Below are positions 63,634 to 64,000 of a stretch of DNA of 64,000 bases, one piece after another. The notes under the pieces were generated by a model. The model saw nothing but the letters and a program-made list of their open reading frames with translations, did not search any database and was not told where the DNA came from. How positions within the stretch are numbered: the first letter of the stretch is position 1; every line of letters begins with the position of its first letter. Location of the stretch: the NCBI GenBank assembly GCA_016714165.1, contig JADJNU010000001.1, positions 1,550,001 through 1,614,000 on the forward strand. Reading direction: 5' to 3'. The stretch comes from Bdellovibrionales bacterium. GTDB taxonomy: Bacteria > Bdellovibrionota > Bdellovibrionia > Bdellovibrionales > UBA1609. The translations under genes were made by a program, and so were the position numbers.

Positions 63634-64000
63634 ATTCAATAAACATCGCTTGGAACTCATCTTTCAAAGCCAAATCGACCGGAGTCTTGACTTTATCGAT
63701 CCAAGCAGCAAACTCTTCTTTTTCCTCATTAGAAGCCAGACCCCAAGCAATAGTTCCTTTTAAACTGGAATTGCCGATCGCTTCCATTTTCATATTTGGT
63801 AGGAGTCCCAGCTCAATGGCAGAATCTATCGGCAGATGTTCTCCAAACGAACCCGCCAAAATCAAACGCTCCGCTCTTTGACCGCCCTCTTTCATAATCA
63901 GCTCAACACCAGTCCGAATGGCTGATTTTGCTAACTGAAATTCTCGAATGTCGTCTTGATTCAAACCCAAGTCTGGATTCAACGAAATCTTCTTTGCATC
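63614..64000 (-). CDS. ATP-dependent corrinoid reactivator (RACE, DUF4445 type), C-terminal part
   Basis: The frame is open to the window edge, so only the last 128 codons are seen. LNQDDIREFQLAKSAIRTG, then ILAGSFGEHL, IELGLLPNM and IGNSSLKG, form the C-terminal ASKHA subdomain of the DUF4445 family, which includes the reductive activators of corrinoid methyltransferases (RACo, RamA). These use ATP and an Fe-S cluster to reduce inactive cob(II)alamin. The N-terminal ferredoxin domain should lie to the right of the window. It sits just upstream of a MetH that lacks its own reactivation domain, so it probably reactivates that enzyme. Confidence 0.85.
   Translation of the reverse strand, partial: DAKKISLNPDLGLNQDDIREFQLAKSAIRTGVELIMKEGGQRAERLILAGSFGEHLPIDSAIELGLLPNMKMEAIGNSSLKGTIAWGLASNEEKEEFAAWIDKVKTPVDLALKDEFQAMFIESMNLHP

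Overview
The window reads as a chromosomal segment of a Gram-negative, probably predominantly aerobic bacterium. It carries an LPS-export permease, FadL/MipA-type and other outer-membrane barrels, many Sec-signal proteins, a mitochondrial-type aconitase and a ferredoxin-dependent 2-oxoacid oxidoreductase. Moderate GC, numerous His-Asp phosphorelay proteins, many secreted proteins of unknown family and a complete topoisomerase VI would fit Bdellovibrionota or another former deltaproteobacterial lineage. That placement is inference, because no rRNA gene is present.

Layout. 0-7.3 kb: the 3' part of gltD, then a tightly overlapping minus-strand operon def-fmt-rpe-hutH-hutU-mipA in which rpe is broken by an internal deletion. 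7.4-13.4 kb: envelope and secreted proteins, including a 975-aa protein of unknown family. 13.4-16.6 kb: an agmatine-to-putrescine pair (aguA, aguB), both frameshifted, and lptG. 16.8-24.9 kb: a response regulator, nadC (premature stop), birA, a thioredoxin-like protein, small membrane/secreted proteins and a lipoprotein M1 aminopeptidase. 24.9-30.7 kb: aconitase, topoisomerase VI A and B, and an HNH nuclease. 30.9-34 kb: bolA-grxD, small membrane proteins and an MFS carrier. 34.3-37.1 kb: a four-gene phosphorelay operon. 37.1-49.4 kb: metabolism, with a D-2-hydroxyglutarate dehydrogenase-like gene facing serA, an NtrC-type activator, cdsA/plsC-like genes, korAB, a PAQR protein, folE and nhaA.

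From 49.5 kb the window looks accessory. A tRNA-Arg(UCU) is followed within 10 bp by a decayed ISL3-type insertion sequence. Next come a winged-helix/nucleotidyltransferase plus HEPN pair under a 46-bp perfect palindrome, two poorly coding stretches with hairpins, a secreted amidohydrolase, a 1033-aa exported protein, an S1/P1-type nuclease and two convergent FecR-domain genes. The right edge returns to core metabolism: a methionine synthase lacking its reactivation domain, next to the end of an ATP-dependent corrinoid reactivator (RACE) gene that could supply the missing function.

A recurring feature is gene breakage. Five single-base indels, four of them in A/T runs of three or more (aguA, aguB, one of two in the transposase, and the FecR-barrel gene) with the fifth in a two-base run, occur alongside one non-triplet deletion (rpe) and one nonsense codon (nadC). 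Most other genes, including very long ones, are intact. Consensus error and genuine decay must be separated with reads.
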